The notes under the pieces: generated by a model | Databases searched by the model: none | What the model was told of the DNA's origin: nothing | What the model saw: the letters and a program-made list of their open reading frames with translations, nothing else | Made by a program: the position numbers and the translations under genes | DNA from: an uncultured Carboxylicivirga sp. | Lineage (GTDB): Bacteria; Bacteroidota; Bacteroidia; Bacteroidales; Marinilabiliaceae | Assembly (NCBI GenBank): GCA_947503525.1 | Contig: CANNEA010000001.1 | Location: 62,001-126,000, forward strand | Direction of reading: 5' to 3' | Length of the DNA: 64,000 bases | Shown: piece after piece, positions 9,136 through 17,820 of the stretch | Numbering within the stretch: position 1 is the first letter of the stretch | Layout: the number at the start of each line of letters is the position of its first letter

Positions 9136-10434
9136 ATGAGTACAATCGAAAATATTTATCAAGCTTTCTTAAAGTCAACCGGGGTGTCAACGGATAGTCG
9201 TAATTGCCCGAAAGGAGCTATGTTTATTGCTTTAAAAGGCGAGCGATTTGATGGGAACAAATATATTAATGCAGTTTTGGCGAGTGGCGCGGCTTATGCC
9301 ATATCCGATGATAGGTTATATGAAGAGCTGGATAATGTATTTGTAGTTGAAAATACATTAAAGGCTCTACAGGATCTTGCCAGATACCATAGACGACAAC
9401 TTAATGTTCCGATAATTGCGATTACCGGAACCAATGGCAAAACAACAACGAAGGAGTTATTAGCTGCTGTTTTATCCATGAAATATAACATAAAGGCAAC
9501 TGCTGGTAATTTTAATAATCACATTGGCGTACCTCTAACTTTGCTTTCTTTCGGCAAGGATGTTGAGATAGGAATTGTTGAAATGGGAGCAAATCATGTT
9601 GGGGAAATTAGAGAATTGTGCGAGATAGCCGAACCTAATTATGGAATGATTACAAATGTTGGCAAGGCGCATTTGGAGGGTTTTGGCTCATTCGAGGGTG
9701 TTAAAATAGCTAAAGGTGAGATGTATGATTACATACATAAAATAGGCGGTGTTATTTTTATTAATAAAGATAATGAGCATTTACTTAAGATGGCTAAGCT
9801 GAACACTGATAGATATGAATACGGAGGAGATGGTGAGGTATATGGTAAGGTAGTGGATGTGGCACCTTTTATTTCGATTGAATGGAGTTCGAAAAAGAAT
9901 AAGAGCAAGTATAAGGTCCAAACAAATTTAATTGGTGGGTATAATCTGGAGAATATAATATCTGCAGTTGCAATTGGAGTTCAATTTGAGCTTGATCCTT
10001 TAGAAATAAATAAGGCCATAGAACTATATCAACCAACAAATAATCGTTCTCAGTTTGTTGAAACCAAATTCAATAAAGTGATTATGGACGCCTATAATGC
10101 CAATCCTTCCAGTATGGATGTGGCCCTAAGAAATTTCTCCAAAGTACAGGCGCAATCAAAAACAATAATTCTTGGTGGCATGAAAGAAATGGGTGCTGAT
10201 GCGGAGGGAGAACATGCTAAGCTTGTTGAGCTTATTAAGGTTTTGAATTTTAATAAAGTATATCTTGTTGGAGAAGAATTTAAGGCTTTATGCGACGGAG
10301 ATGCATCAATAAATTGGTTTGCTGATAACGAGAGTTTAACGGCTTTTTTTAATGAGAACCCTTTAAAAGAGAACTATATCTTAGTTAAAGGATCACGAAG
10401 TAACCAATTGGAAAAAATCCTTTCCTTCTTATAA
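9136..10434 (+). CDS. murF: UDP-N-acetylmuramoyl-tripeptide--D-alanyl-D-alanine ligase
   Basis: MurF adds D-Ala-D-Ala to UDP-MurNAc-tripeptide, the last cytoplasmic step of muropeptide synthesis. Using ATG 9136 (a TTG two codons upstream is also possible) gives 432 residues. Visible landmarks are the N-terminal substrate domain (STDSRNCPKGAMFIALKGERFDG region), the ATP-binding loop GTNGKTTTKE, the central NNHIGVPLTLL segment, EMGANHVGEI, and the C-terminal ligase domain with DAYNANPSSM. Its 3' end overlaps the stop of the convergent glycosyltransferase gene by 6 bases. gldJ followed by murF also occurs in other Bacteroidota. Confidence 0.96.
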   Translation: MSTIENIYQAFLKSTGVSTDSRNCPKGAMFIALKGERFDGNKYINAVLASGAAYAISDDRLYEELDNVFVVENTLKALQDLARYHRRQLNVPIIAITGTNGKTTTKELLAAVLSMKYNIKATAGNFNNHIGVPLTLLSFGKDVEIGIVEMGANHVGEIRELCEIAEPNYGMITNVGKAHLEGFGSFEGVKIAKGEMYDYIHKIGGVIFINKDNEHLLKMAKLNTDRYEYGGDGEVYGKVVDVAPFISIEWSSKKNKSKYKVQTNLIGGYNLENIISAVAIGVQFELDPLEINKAIELYQPTNNRSQFVETKFNKVIMDAYNANPSSMDVALRNFSKVQAQSKTIILGGMKEMGADAEGEHAKLVELIKVLNFNKVYLVGEEFKALCDGDASINWFADNESLTAFFNENPLKENYILVKGSRSNQLEKILSFL

Positions 10435-11460
10435 TTTATAATGTCTTAATTGGCTGAATTTTCTTAGTTTTTTGAAATAGAAAGCCCAAATGATACTTTG
10501 AGGATACATTTCTTTATGTATACTTTTTATCCTTAATGGCCTTTGCTGTTTTCGTTTTCGTATGGCATCCGGAATGAGTCGGTAAAATGACATGTGCGCC
10601 TTAAAAACAGCAACAAAGTGCTTGCTTTCTCCTTTTAATATAAAATGAAGTGCGGCTACACCATCTAAAATCATTCGAACAAAAAGAATAATAAAAAGAC
10701 GCCAACCACTTAAATTTTTTAGCATCATCAAAAGATTGTTCCTGAAATTTAGGAAGGTCTTTTTAGGGTGCTGTTGGTCTAATGTGGCTCCACCAACATG
10801 TAATACTTCTGAACTTGGGATAACCTTTATCTGATAACCCATGTTTTTCACCCTCCAGCATAAATCAATTTCCTCCATGTGGGCAAAAAATGATTCGTCT
10901 AATCCACCGGTATTAAGGTATAAATCAGCTTTTATCATCAATGCAGCTCCTGTAGCCCAAAAAACAGGTAATTCTGTATTGTATTGTCCTTTGTCTTCTT
11001 CGATGTGGTTTAGAATTCGCCCCCTGCAAAAAGGGTAGCCAAAAACATCGATGTACCCACCTGAAGCTCCTGCGTATTCAAATTCTTTAGGATTGTTGAA
11101 CGCTCTTATTTTAGGCATACAGGCTGCCAGTTTTTGATCATTCTCCATTGCGTCAATTAAAGGAGAGATCCAGTTTGGTTCAGGAGCAATATCGCTGTTT
11201 AAAAGAACAAAGTAATCGGCGTCAACTTGTGCCAAAGCTTTGTTATAACCTCCGGCAAATCCAAAGTTCTCTTCTAAGCTGATTATTTTTATTTGCGGAA
11301 ACTGTTTTTTCAAGTAATTGACACTGTCATCTGTTGAGGCATTATCTGCTACAATTATATCCACCTTGGGATGCTGCGTATTTTTTAAAACAACAGGTAT
11401 GAATTTTTCAAGTAATTGACGACCATTCCAGTTAAGGATGACAACAGCAGTTTTTTTCAT
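10429..11460 (-). CDS. family 2 glycosyltransferase
   Basis: A GT-A fold family 2 glycosyltransferase of 343 residues, likely transferring a sugar to a cell-surface lipid or polysaccharide. The start at 11460 puts the conserved AVVILNWNG strand at the N-terminus; the frame is open upstream, but that would overlap the acyltransferase gene. Seen motifs: VADNASTDDS (nucleotide binding), ENFGFAGGYNKAL, the metal-binding LLNSD, and FWATGAALMIK followed by GGLDESFFAHMEEIDLCWR. A hydrophobic stretch near residues 250-275 may associate with the membrane. It starts 4 bases after the acyltransferase stop and is the last gene of a block starting at mtaB. Rhamnosyltransferase-like members are the closest by motif, but the substrate is unknown. 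Confidence 0.88.
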   Translation of the reverse strand: MKKTAVVILNWNGRQLLEKFIPVVLKNTQHPKVDIIVADNASTDDSVNYLKKQFPQIKIISLEENFGFAGGYNKALAQVDADYFVLLNSDIAPEPNWISPLIDAMENDQKLAACMPKIRAFNNPKEFEYAGASGGYIDVFGYPFCRGRILNHIEEDKGQYNTELPVFWATGAALMIKADLYLNTGGLDESFFAHMEEIDLCWRVKNMGYQIKVIPSSEVLHVGGATLDQQHPKKTFLNFRNNLLMMLKNLSGWRLFIILFVRMILDGVAALHFILKGESKHFVAVFKAHMSFYRLIPDAIRKRKQQRPLRIKSIHKEMYPQSIIWAFYFKKLRKFSQLRHYKL

Positions 11461-11464
11461 CAGT

Positions 11465-12367
11465 TTAGTTAGATTGGCTTGTTGTAAGCCTGTTCTTGGA
11501 ATATTTCCAACGCTTATGCGACCATAGCCAATGTTCGGGCTTTTTATTAATGACTTTTTCCAGATATTTAACACCCAGTTCCGTTATTTCATTCGTTGCC
11601 GAATCCGCAGTATCTTCAAGCAAAGGAACGATATCAATCTCGTAATATCCTCTTTTAACTTTTTGCATATCTAGATAAACTACAGGCGACTTTGTTAGTT
11701 TGGCTATTTTCTCCGGACCTGTAAGTACTGCAGTGTTTTGATTAAGGAAATTGGTCCAATATTGTATTTCCGGTTCTCCCGGGCTTTGATCTGCAATTAA
11801 TCCGATAATGAATCTTTGATTCTCACGCCTTAATTTGATTACGTCTTTCAAGGTTGAGCGCATCGCAAAATTAAGGTTGCCCCAACGACTGCGTAAATCC
11901 AACATATAAGAATCAAAGGCCTTATTCTTAAGTGGACGATATACATCGCATCCAAGAGCTTTGCAGTGAAGGTTAATGCTGGTCACCCATTCCCAATTAT
12001 TATAATGAGCCATTATAGCAACTACATCCTTTCCTTCATCATGCAGTTTGTCGATGTATTCAATGTTTTTAAACTTCACCCTTTTCCTCATTTCCGATTC
12101 AGAAATGTGTTGAAGTTTGATGGTTTCGACAAAGAGGTCGCAAAAATGATGATAGAATTTATTACGTATGGATCTTAATTCATTCTCATCTTTACCGGGA
12201 AAAGAAAACCTAAGATTATCTTCAACAACCTTTTTTCGATAGCCTATTAGTCTTACAATCAGATAAAAGAAGTCAGAGAAAAGGTATAAAATGCCTAAAG
12301 GCAATAAGCTGACAACCCAAAGGAAGGCAATGGTTAATTTTGTAAATATGTATTGCATTCTTAACAC
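11465..12367 (-). CDS. LpxL/HtrB-family lysophospholipid (lipid A) acyltransferase
   Basis: A membrane-anchored late acyltransferase that probably adds a secondary acyl chain to lipid A or a related lipid at the inner membrane. The 300-residue protein has an N-terminal hydrophobic helix (about residues 8-40), the family HX4E active-site motif at His121-Glu126 (HYNNWE), and a later GLIADQSPG segment followed by the TGPEKIAKLT region typical of the family. ATG 12367 overlaps the upstream phosphatase gene by 7 bases; a second ATG at 12358 would avoid overlap. Its place between a phosphatase and a glycosyltransferase suggests envelope lipid/glycan work. Confidence 0.9.
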   Translation of the reverse strand: MLRMQYIFTKLTIAFLWVVSLLPLGILYLFSDFFYLIVRLIGYRKKVVEDNLRFSFPGKDENELRSIRNKFYHHFCDLFVETIKLQHISESEMRKRVKFKNIEYIDKLHDEGKDVVAIMAHYNNWEWVTSINLHCKALGCDVYRPLKNKAFDSYMLDLRSRWGNLNFAMRSTLKDVIKLRRENQRFIIGLIADQSPGEPEIQYWTNFLNQNTAVLTGPEKIAKLTKSPVVYLDMQKVKRGYYEIDIVPLLEDTADSATNEITELGVKYLEKVINKKPEHWLWSHKRWKYSKNRLTTSQSN

Positions 12368-13149
12368 ATGATTTGTTTCACAATATCGCGAAATTCTTCA
12401 AAAGTATTGGAATTGCTGGCAACAATCTCTCTTCCGAATAAATAATTATCACCACCATTAAAGTCGCAAACATGACCTCCGGCCTGCTGAATCAATAAGA
12501 CCCCAGCAGCTACATCCCAGGGTTTTAAATCATATTCATAAAATGAATCCAAACGCCCACAAGCTACATATGCTAAGTCTGTTGCTGCAGAACCTAATCT
12601 TCTAAGTCCATGAGAATTTTTCATAAAGTAGTTGAGCGACTCCATAAATGCTTCCATTCTTGAATAGTTCGAATATGGGAACCCGGTCGCGATAAGACTA
12701 TTGGCAACTTTTTGAGCCGATGAAACGCTTATGACTTCACTATTCATGAAGGCTTGTCCTCCTTTCCAGGTGTAAAAGCATTCATCTAATCCCATTTCAT
12801 AAATCACTCCAATAACCAGCTCATTATCTTCTTGCAGAGCTATACTTATGGCGTAAGGGCTTAAACCATGGATGAAATTGGTTGTACCGTCAATGGGATC
12901 GATAATCCAATTGTATCGTTCGCCTTTAGTATTATCGGTTCCTTCTTCAGCGATAAAACCAGCTTCAGGAAGCAGTGTTTTTAGCTCGCCAATTATTCGT
13001 TCCTCCGACGCCTTATCGATATGCGTAACAAAGTCATTGCTACCTTTTGTTTCGATATTTAATTCAGCCTTTTCACGTTCCTTTTTAATAAACGCTCCGG
13101 TTTCACGAGCTATTTTTTGTACTTCCTGGCAGATTTTTTGGTAATTCAT
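12361..13149 (-). CDS. inositol monophosphatase family protein (SuhB-like)
   Basis: A 262-residue Mg2+-dependent phosphatase of the inositol monophosphatase/SuhB/CysQ superfamily. Metal ligands are visible as Glu69 in AEEG and Asp84/Asp87 in the WIIDPIDGTTNF signature; the second signature (LKPWDVAAGVLLIQQAGG) is near the C-terminus. The GTTNFIHG form fits the SuhB branch better than CysQ, but the substrate (inositol phosphate or another sugar phosphate) cannot be read from sequence. It starts 3 bases after mtaB ends and overlaps the acyltransferase start. Confidence 0.92.
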   Translation of the reverse strand: MNYQKICQEVQKIARETGAFIKKEREKAELNIETKGSNDFVTHIDKASEERIIGELKTLLPEAGFIAEEGTDNTKGERYNWIIDPIDGTTNFIHGLSPYAISIALQEDNELVIGVIYEMGLDECFYTWKGGQAFMNSEVISVSSAQKVANSLIATGFPYSNYSRMEAFMESLNYFMKNSHGLRRLGSAATDLAYVACGRLDSFYEYDLKPWDVAAGVLLIQQAGGHVCDFNGGDNYLFGREIVASNSNTFEEFRDIVKQIMC

Positions 13150-13152
13150 GGT

Positions 13153-14475
13153 TTAGGGTGTTTTTAGTTCGGCGGTCATGCACATTTGGTCCAGTGACAA
13201 ATGTTTAAGTTTAACTCGTCTTATTTTATTTGAGAGTTCCGGATCGAATTGTATTTCTGTTTTTATATAATTTTCTGTGAAACCCGACATATTTCCGTTA
13301 TTCTCCGATTTCTCGAATAAGACGTCCATCTCCTGATTTATAAAGTTCTTATAAAAGGCCTTTGTTTTTTGATCCGATAATTGATGAAGTATTTTGCTTC
13401 GTGCCTTTCTGGTAGGAATGGGTACAGCATCATCTATTTTTAAAGCTTGTGTATTGGGGCGTTCGGAATATGTGAAAACATGTAGCTGCGAAATTTTTAA
13501 GCTTTCCAAGAAGTTATATGTTTTTTGAAAATCGGTCTCGCATTCACCTCTGACTCCCACAATTACATCAACACCAATAAAGGCTGAAGGAATAATCCGG
13601 TTTATTGTCTCAATCTTATTCTTGAAAAGATCAGTGCTGTATTTTCTTTTCATCAGTTTTAATACCTTATCTGATCCTGATTGCAGAGGAATATGAAAAT
13701 GTGGCATAAAACGTTTTGATTTCGATACAAAACTGATAATCTCATCAGTTAGAAGATTGGGTTCGATGGACGAAATTCTGAAGCGCTGAATGCTTTCGAT
13801 TTTATCTAATTCTTGAATTAATCCAAAAAAACTTTCATTATGATCTTTGCCAAAATCTCCGATGTTTACTCCCGTTAATATAATTTCTTTAGCTCCGGCT
13901 TTCGCAGCCTCTTTAGCTTGCTCTATGGTTGCTGAGATGGTGTTGCTTCTGCTTCTGCCTCTGGCGAATGGAATAGTGCAATACGAGCAATAGTAATCAC
14001 AGCCATCCTGAATTTTCAGAAAGCACCTGGTGCGGTCACCAAAAGAGTAGGACGGTTGAAAGACTTTGTTTTTGCTGATATTTCCGGTATGAACATGTGC
14101 TTCCTTCGCCTTATTGACATCTTCAATGTATTGAAGGATATCAAATTTTTCGTTGGACCCCAATACTAAATCAACCCCTTCGATATGCGCTATGTCATCT
14201 GGTTTTAACTGAGCAAAGCAGCCGGTAACAACAATATAAGCTTGCGGGTTTTGTTTGATCGCTTTTTTAATTACCTGTTTGCACTTCTTGTCGGCAAGTT
14301 CAGTTACAGAGCAGGTATTAAACACATATACATCGGCAGAATCAGAAAAATCCACCTTAGCAAATCCAGCTTCCATCATTGTTCTTGCAACGGTAGACGT
14401 TTCGCTAAAATTTAATTTGCAACCAAAAGTGTGGAAGGCAACTTTCTTATTCTCAAAAACCGACTGATCAATCAT
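13153..14475 (-). CDS. mtaB: tRNA t6A37 methylthiotransferase MtaB
   Basis: MtaB is a radical-SAM enzyme that converts t6A37 to ms2t6A37 in ANN-decoding tRNAs. The 440-residue protein has the N-terminal UPF0004 domain with three cluster cysteines (Cys19 in HTFGCKLN, Cys55 in FNTCSV, Cys86 in VTGCFAQ), the radical-SAM CxxxCxxC at Cys159, Cys163 and Cys166, and a C-terminal TRAM-like RNA-binding segment. The HTFGCKLN N-terminus distinguishes MtaB from MiaB and RimO. It is the first gene of a four-gene leftward block. Confidence 0.94.
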   Translation of the reverse strand: MIDQSVFENKKVAFHTFGCKLNFSETSTVARTMMEAGFAKVDFSDSADVYVFNTCSVTELADKKCKQVIKKAIKQNPQAYIVVTGCFAQLKPDDIAHIEGVDLVLGSNEKFDILQYIEDVNKAKEAHVHTGNISKNKVFQPSYSFGDRTRCFLKIQDGCDYYCSYCTIPFARGRSRSNTISATIEQAKEAAKAGAKEIILTGVNIGDFGKDHNESFFGLIQELDKIESIQRFRISSIEPNLLTDEIISFVSKSKRFMPHFHIPLQSGSDKVLKLMKRKYSTDLFKNKIETINRIIPSAFIGVDVIVGVRGECETDFQKTYNFLESLKISQLHVFTYSERPNTQALKIDDAVPIPTRKARSKILHQLSDQKTKAFYKNFINQEMDVLFEKSENNGNMSGFTENYIKTEIQFDPELSNKIRRVKLKHLSLDQMCMTAELKTP

Positions 14476-14540
14476 TCGCTAAAATTTAATTCGCAAAATT
14501 AGGAAAAAGTAATAGAAATGGCAGTCAGAAAGAAAATAAA

Positions 14541-14568
14541 CAAGCCCTTAACATTTGTTAAGGGCTTG
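14541..14568 (-). terminator. intrinsic terminator after the PhoH-PIN gene
   Basis: A 13-bp perfect stem, CAAGCCCTTAACA (14541-14553) with TGTTAAGGGCTTG (14556-14568), followed on the minus strand by a T-rich stretch. It begins 5 bases past the stop of the leftward phoH-type gene. Confidence 0.85.
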
Positions 14569-14573
14569 ATGTG

Positions 14574-15893
14574 TTATAGTAGGTTTGATGCTAACTCAGC
14601 CAAATCGCTTCGTTCACCTTTGATAAGGTTGATGTGCGCAAATAGTTCCTGGCCTCTCATTTTGTCAGTTAAATAGGCTAAACCATTCGACATCATATCA
14701 AGATAAGGTGAATCAATTTGTTCTACATCACCCGTAAATATTAGTTTAGATCCTTCTCCAGCTCTGGTAATGATGGTTTTAACCTCATGAGGTGTAAGAT
14801 TTTGAGCTTCATCAATAATGAAATAGGCATCAGATAAACTGCGTCCTCGAATATAGGCAAGAGGAGTTATTAATAATTGTTCGTTTTTCACCATTTCGTC
14901 CAAGCGGTTAACCTCCTTGCTGGTTGGTTTGAATCGGCTTTTAATGACTCCTAAGTTATCAAAAAGAGGTTGCATATACGGGCCGATCTTTTCATTTACG
15001 TCACCAGGTAGAAAACCAAGATCACGGTTCGCTAACGGAACAATAGGTCTTGCAAGTAAAATCTGACTGTACATCTGATGTTGTTGCAAGGCAGCAGCTA
15101 AGGCCAATAGGGTTTTCCCGGTTCCTGCCTTTCCCGATAAGGAAACCAATCGAATATCCGGATTTAATAAAGCATCTAAAGAAAAGGTTTGTTCCGCATT
15201 TCGAGGCTCTATTCCATATGCACTATGCTTCTCAACTCTTTTGATTAAGCCGGAAGCAGCATCGTTAAATGCCAGCGCACTTTGGTTGCCATTACGAAGA
15301 ACAAAATACTGATTTGGAGGTAAATCTTCTTCATCCGGAAACTGGCTGACAGGGATTCCTTGATGCTGATATAATGATTCAATCAGTTCTTTATCGAAAT
15401 CCTCATGAATCTTTACGCCATGATTAAGAATATCTATATCTTTTACCTTATCATTTTCATAATCTTCCGATTTCAAACCAAGTGATTTGGCCTTTAGTCG
15501 CAGATTGATATCCTTGGTAATTAAAATGGATTGACGGCGAGGAAATTTGGCCTTGATATGCAGGGCTATTGCTAAGATTCGATGATCCGCCGTATTTTCA
15601 TTAAACGACTCCTTCATTTCTTCAGGAGTAGGTTTGCCAGTAGCTACAAATAATTTACCTAAACCGCTTCCCAATGATATACCGTCTTTGAAAAGCTTCT
15701 CACCGGCCAACTTATCCATGGATCGAGCAAATTCACGTGCCTGAAAATTAATGAGGTCATTTCCTTTTTTAAACTTATCCAATTCTTCAAGTACAACTAT
15801 TGGAATAATTACATCATTTTCCTCTAAGTTGTATATACATTTGTGGTCATGTAAAAGAACGTTGGTATCAAGAATAAATATTTTTTTAGCCAT
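14574..15893 (-). CDS. PhoH-family ATPase with N-terminal PIN domain (PhoH2/YlaK type)
   Basis: A 439-residue fusion of a PIN ribonuclease domain and a PhoH P-loop ATPase, the PhoH2 architecture associated with RNA unwinding and cleavage. The PIN domain (about residues 1-145) shows acidic active-site candidates Asp9 (FILDTNVLL), Asp103 (TADHRILA) and Asp128 (ITKDIN). The PhoH part has Walker A SGKAGTGKT (about 253-261), Walker B FIIDEAQNLTP, and the FTGDVEQID sensor. It is monocistronic, divergent from folC and with its own terminator. Functional toxin activity is not implied, since no antitoxin-like gene adjoins it. Confidence 0.92.
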   Translation of the reverse strand: MAKKIFILDTNVLLHDHKCIYNLEENDVIIPIVVLEELDKFKKGNDLINFQAREFARSMDKLAGEKLFKDGISLGSGLGKLFVATGKPTPEEMKESFNENTADHRILAIALHIKAKFPRRQSILITKDINLRLKAKSLGLKSEDYENDKVKDIDILNHGVKIHEDFDKELIESLYQHQGIPVSQFPDEEDLPPNQYFVLRNGNQSALAFNDAASGLIKRVEKHSAYGIEPRNAEQTFSLDALLNPDIRLVSLSGKAGTGKTLLALAAALQQHQMYSQILLARPIVPLANRDLGFLPGDVNEKIGPYMQPLFDNLGVIKSRFKPTSKEVNRLDEMVKNEQLLITPLAYIRGRSLSDAYFIIDEAQNLTPHEVKTIITRAGEGSKLIFTGDVEQIDSPYLDMMSNGLAYLTDKMRGQELFAHINLIKGERSDLAELASNLL

Positions 15894-15973
15894 AAAATAT
15901 GATTATGTATTTAATTAAAGATACATAAAAATTGCCTTGAAGATGCTGATGTAATTGTTAATTTTAGTATGAA

Positions 15974-17266
15974 ATGAAGGATTATAAAGAAACTTTGGAT
16001 TTTTTATTTAATCAGTTGCCAATGTATCAGCGAGTAGGGAAGGCGGCTTATAAAGCGGATTTATTTACCACTCAAAAATTGGATGATTACTTTAATCATC
16101 CTCATCGTTCATACAAAACCATCCATGTTGCAGGAACCAATGGGAAAGGCTCGGTTTCGCATTGTATCGCGTCTGTTTTGCAAGAAGCTGGATATAAGGT
16201 TGGTTTGTATACATCACCTCATTTGAAAGATTTCAGGGAGCGCATTAAAGTGAATGGCTCGATGATACGACAAGAGGCTGTTGTCGATTTTGTTGAAAAT
16301 CATTCTGAAATCATTGAAGAATTGAAGCCGTCCTTTTTTGAGATGTCTGTAGCAATGGCTTTTGATTATTTTAAAACAGAAGAAGTGGATGTGGCAATTA
16401 TGGAAGTGGGTATGGGTGGTAGATTGGATTCCACAAATATCATCTCTCCGGAATTGTCTGTAATTACCAATATAGGTCTTGATCATACAGCATTTCTTGG
16501 GAATACATTAGAAAAGGTTGCTGGAGAAAAGGCAGGAATTATTAAACCTGATATACCAGTTGTGATCGGGCAAACTCAAAAAGAAACCAGTCCGGTTTTT
16601 AAGGCTATTGCAACTGAGCGAAGTGCGCCCATAGAATTTGCTGATCAGAAATACACTATTCCATATGCAACACTATCCATTGATGAACGACAAGTTTTTC
16701 AATTGTATAATAAGGAAGGCCTTATATATTCGGATGTAAAGTTGGATTTATTAGGACGCTATCAATTAAAGAATGCCATAACTATAATTGTATCTGTAGA
16801 GAAATTGAGAGATCTTGGATTTCGGATTTCTCAATCTAATATTTATGATGGCCTTAATAATGTTGTGGTGAATACGGGTTTGTTAGGAAGGTGGCAATAT
16901 CTTGGCTATAATCCGCGAATTATTTGTGATACAGGTCACAATAAAGATGGAGTTGAGGAGCTTGTAAAACAAATTGAAATAACTCCACATCAGGCATTGC
17001 ATTTTGTTCTTGGTATGGTTGATGATAAGGATCATTCAGCTATTCTTGATTTACTGCCTAAAAATGCCATCTATTATTTCACAAGGGCAGCTATTCCTCG
17101 AAGTATGGAAGCTGAAAAGTTAGAGTTACTTGCCTCAGAGCACGGGCTTAAAGGATATGCCTACCTAAATCCAAAGTGTGCTCTTGAAGCAGCAAAAAAG
17201 AATGCGGGTGCTAATGATTTGATATTCATTGGAGGTAGTACATTTGTTGTTGCTGATGTACTATAA
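15974..17266 (+). CDS. folC: folylpolyglutamate synthase / dihydrofolate synthase
   Basis: A Mur-ligase-superfamily enzyme that adds glutamate to (dihydro)pteroate/folates. The 430-residue length is normal. Motifs are the ATP-binding loop HVAGTNGKGSV (residues 51-61), the SPHLKDFRERI segment, EVGMGGRLDSTN, GLDHTAFLG, and CDTGHNKDG in the C-terminal domain. Whether it has both synthase activities cannot be told from sequence. It is followed by a tRNA cluster with a separate promoter. Confidence 0.95.
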   Translation: MKDYKETLDFLFNQLPMYQRVGKAAYKADLFTTQKLDDYFNHPHRSYKTIHVAGTNGKGSVSHCIASVLQEAGYKVGLYTSPHLKDFRERIKVNGSMIRQEAVVDFVENHSEIIEELKPSFFEMSVAMAFDYFKTEEVDVAIMEVGMGGRLDSTNIISPELSVITNIGLDHTAFLGNTLEKVAGEKAGIIKPDIPVVIGQTQKETSPVFKAIATERSAPIEFADQKYTIPYATLSIDERQVFQLYNKEGLIYSDVKLDLLGRYQLKNAITIIVSVEKLRDLGFRISQSNIYDGLNNVVVNTGLLGRWQYLGYNPRIICDTGHNKDGVEELVKQIEITPHQALHFVLGMVDDKDHSAILDLLPKNAIYYFTRAAIPRSMEAEKLELLASEHGLKGYAYLNPKCALEAAKKNAGANDLIFIGGSTFVVADVL

Positions 17267-17279
17267 AAGCATAAATATA

Positions 17280-17311
17280 TTTGGAAGAGAAAAAAAAGAG
17301 ATATACATTTG
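17280..17311 (+). promoter_or_regulatory. promoter of the tRNA-Val cluster
   Basis: A textbook Bacteroidota sigma-ABfr-type promoter: TTTG at 17280-17283, a 20-base gap, then TACATTTG at 17304-17311 (TAnnTTTG). The first tRNA starts 31 bases further on. Confidence 0.75.
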
Positions 17312-17341
17312 CATCGCTTTTCTAGAGAGATCTATAGAAAA

Positions 17342-17416
17342 GGGCGATTAGCTCAGTTGGTTTAGAGCACTTGGTTTACACCCAAGGGGTCGGGGGTTCG
17401 ACTCCCTCATCGCCCA
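17342..17416 (+). tRNA. tRNA-Val (anticodon UAC), copy 1
   Basis: A 75-nt cloverleaf: acceptor GGGCGAT pairs with ATCGCCC, discriminator A, no encoded CCA. The anticodon stem CTTGG/CCAAG encloses TTTACAC, giving anticodon TAC (valine) with A at position 37. The T-arm is GGGGGTTCGACTCCC. Confidence 0.96.
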
Positions 17417-17475
17417 CAAAACAATCAAAAGAGATTGTTGAATGCAAAAGGTTGAAATAACCTGATTTTATATCA

Positions 17476-17550
17476 GGGCGATTAGCTCAGTTGGTTTAGA
17501 GCACTTGGTTTACACCCAAGGGGTCGGGGGTTCGACTCCCTCATCGCCCA
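17476..17550 (+). tRNA. tRNA-Val (anticodon UAC), copy 2
   Basis: Identical in sequence to copy 1 and exactly 134 bases downstream. The preceding 59-base spacer is nearly the same as that before copy 3. Confidence 0.96.
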
Positions 17551-17609
17551 CAAAACAATCAAAAGAGATTGTTGAAAACGAAAGGTTGAAATAACCTGAT
17601 TTTATATCA

Positions 17610-17684
17610 GGGCGATTAGCTCAGTTGGTTTAGAGCACTTGGTTTACACCCAAGGGGTCGGGGGTTCGACTCCCTCATCGCCCA
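17610..17684 (+). tRNA. tRNA-Val (anticodon UAC), copy 3
   Basis: Identical to copies 1 and 2, another 134 bases downstream. It is followed within 4 bases by the stem-loop that ends the cluster transcript. Confidence 0.96.
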
Positions 17685-17687
17685 CAG

Positions 17688-17716
17688 AAAGCTTCCATTA
17701 TTTGGGAGCTTTTTTT
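17688..17716 (+). terminator. terminator of the tRNA-Val cluster
   Basis: AAAGCTTCC (17688-17696) pairs with GGGAGCTTT (17704-17712, one G-T pair), followed by a T run. Confidence 0.8.
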
Positions 17717-17762
17717 ATGCCCAAAATTTTACTGGGTAATTAAATGAGTACAGATTATTTAG

Positions 17763-17792
17763 AATAAAAAAAGCCATCAGTATACTGATGGC
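17763..17792 (-). terminator. terminator of the sigma-factor operon
   Basis: A perfect 20-base palindrome at 17773-17792 (GCCATCAGTA with TACTGATGGC) is followed on the minus strand by seven T. It lies about 30 bases past the stop of the leftward TPR protein gene. Confidence 0.88.
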
Positions 17793-17820
17793 ATTGATAT
17801 CATTATTTTATTCTTCTCAA

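Larger units (their letters stand above)
17342..17684 (+). repeat. 134-bp tandem repeat unit (tRNA-Val + spacer)
   Basis: The units start at 17342, 17476 and 17610; the last is cut to the tRNA alone. The two 59-base spacers differ only in a few bases (ATGCA versus AACGA region), each containing the small inverted repeat CAATC...GATTG. This points to recent amplification or concerted evolution of the tRNA unit. Confidence 0.9.

Noticed and set aside
17342-17684. Regular 134-base repeats looking like a repeat-spacer array
   Set aside because: The repeats are complete tRNA-Val genes with similar spacers; spacers are not unique and no cas gene is present, so this is not CRISPR.
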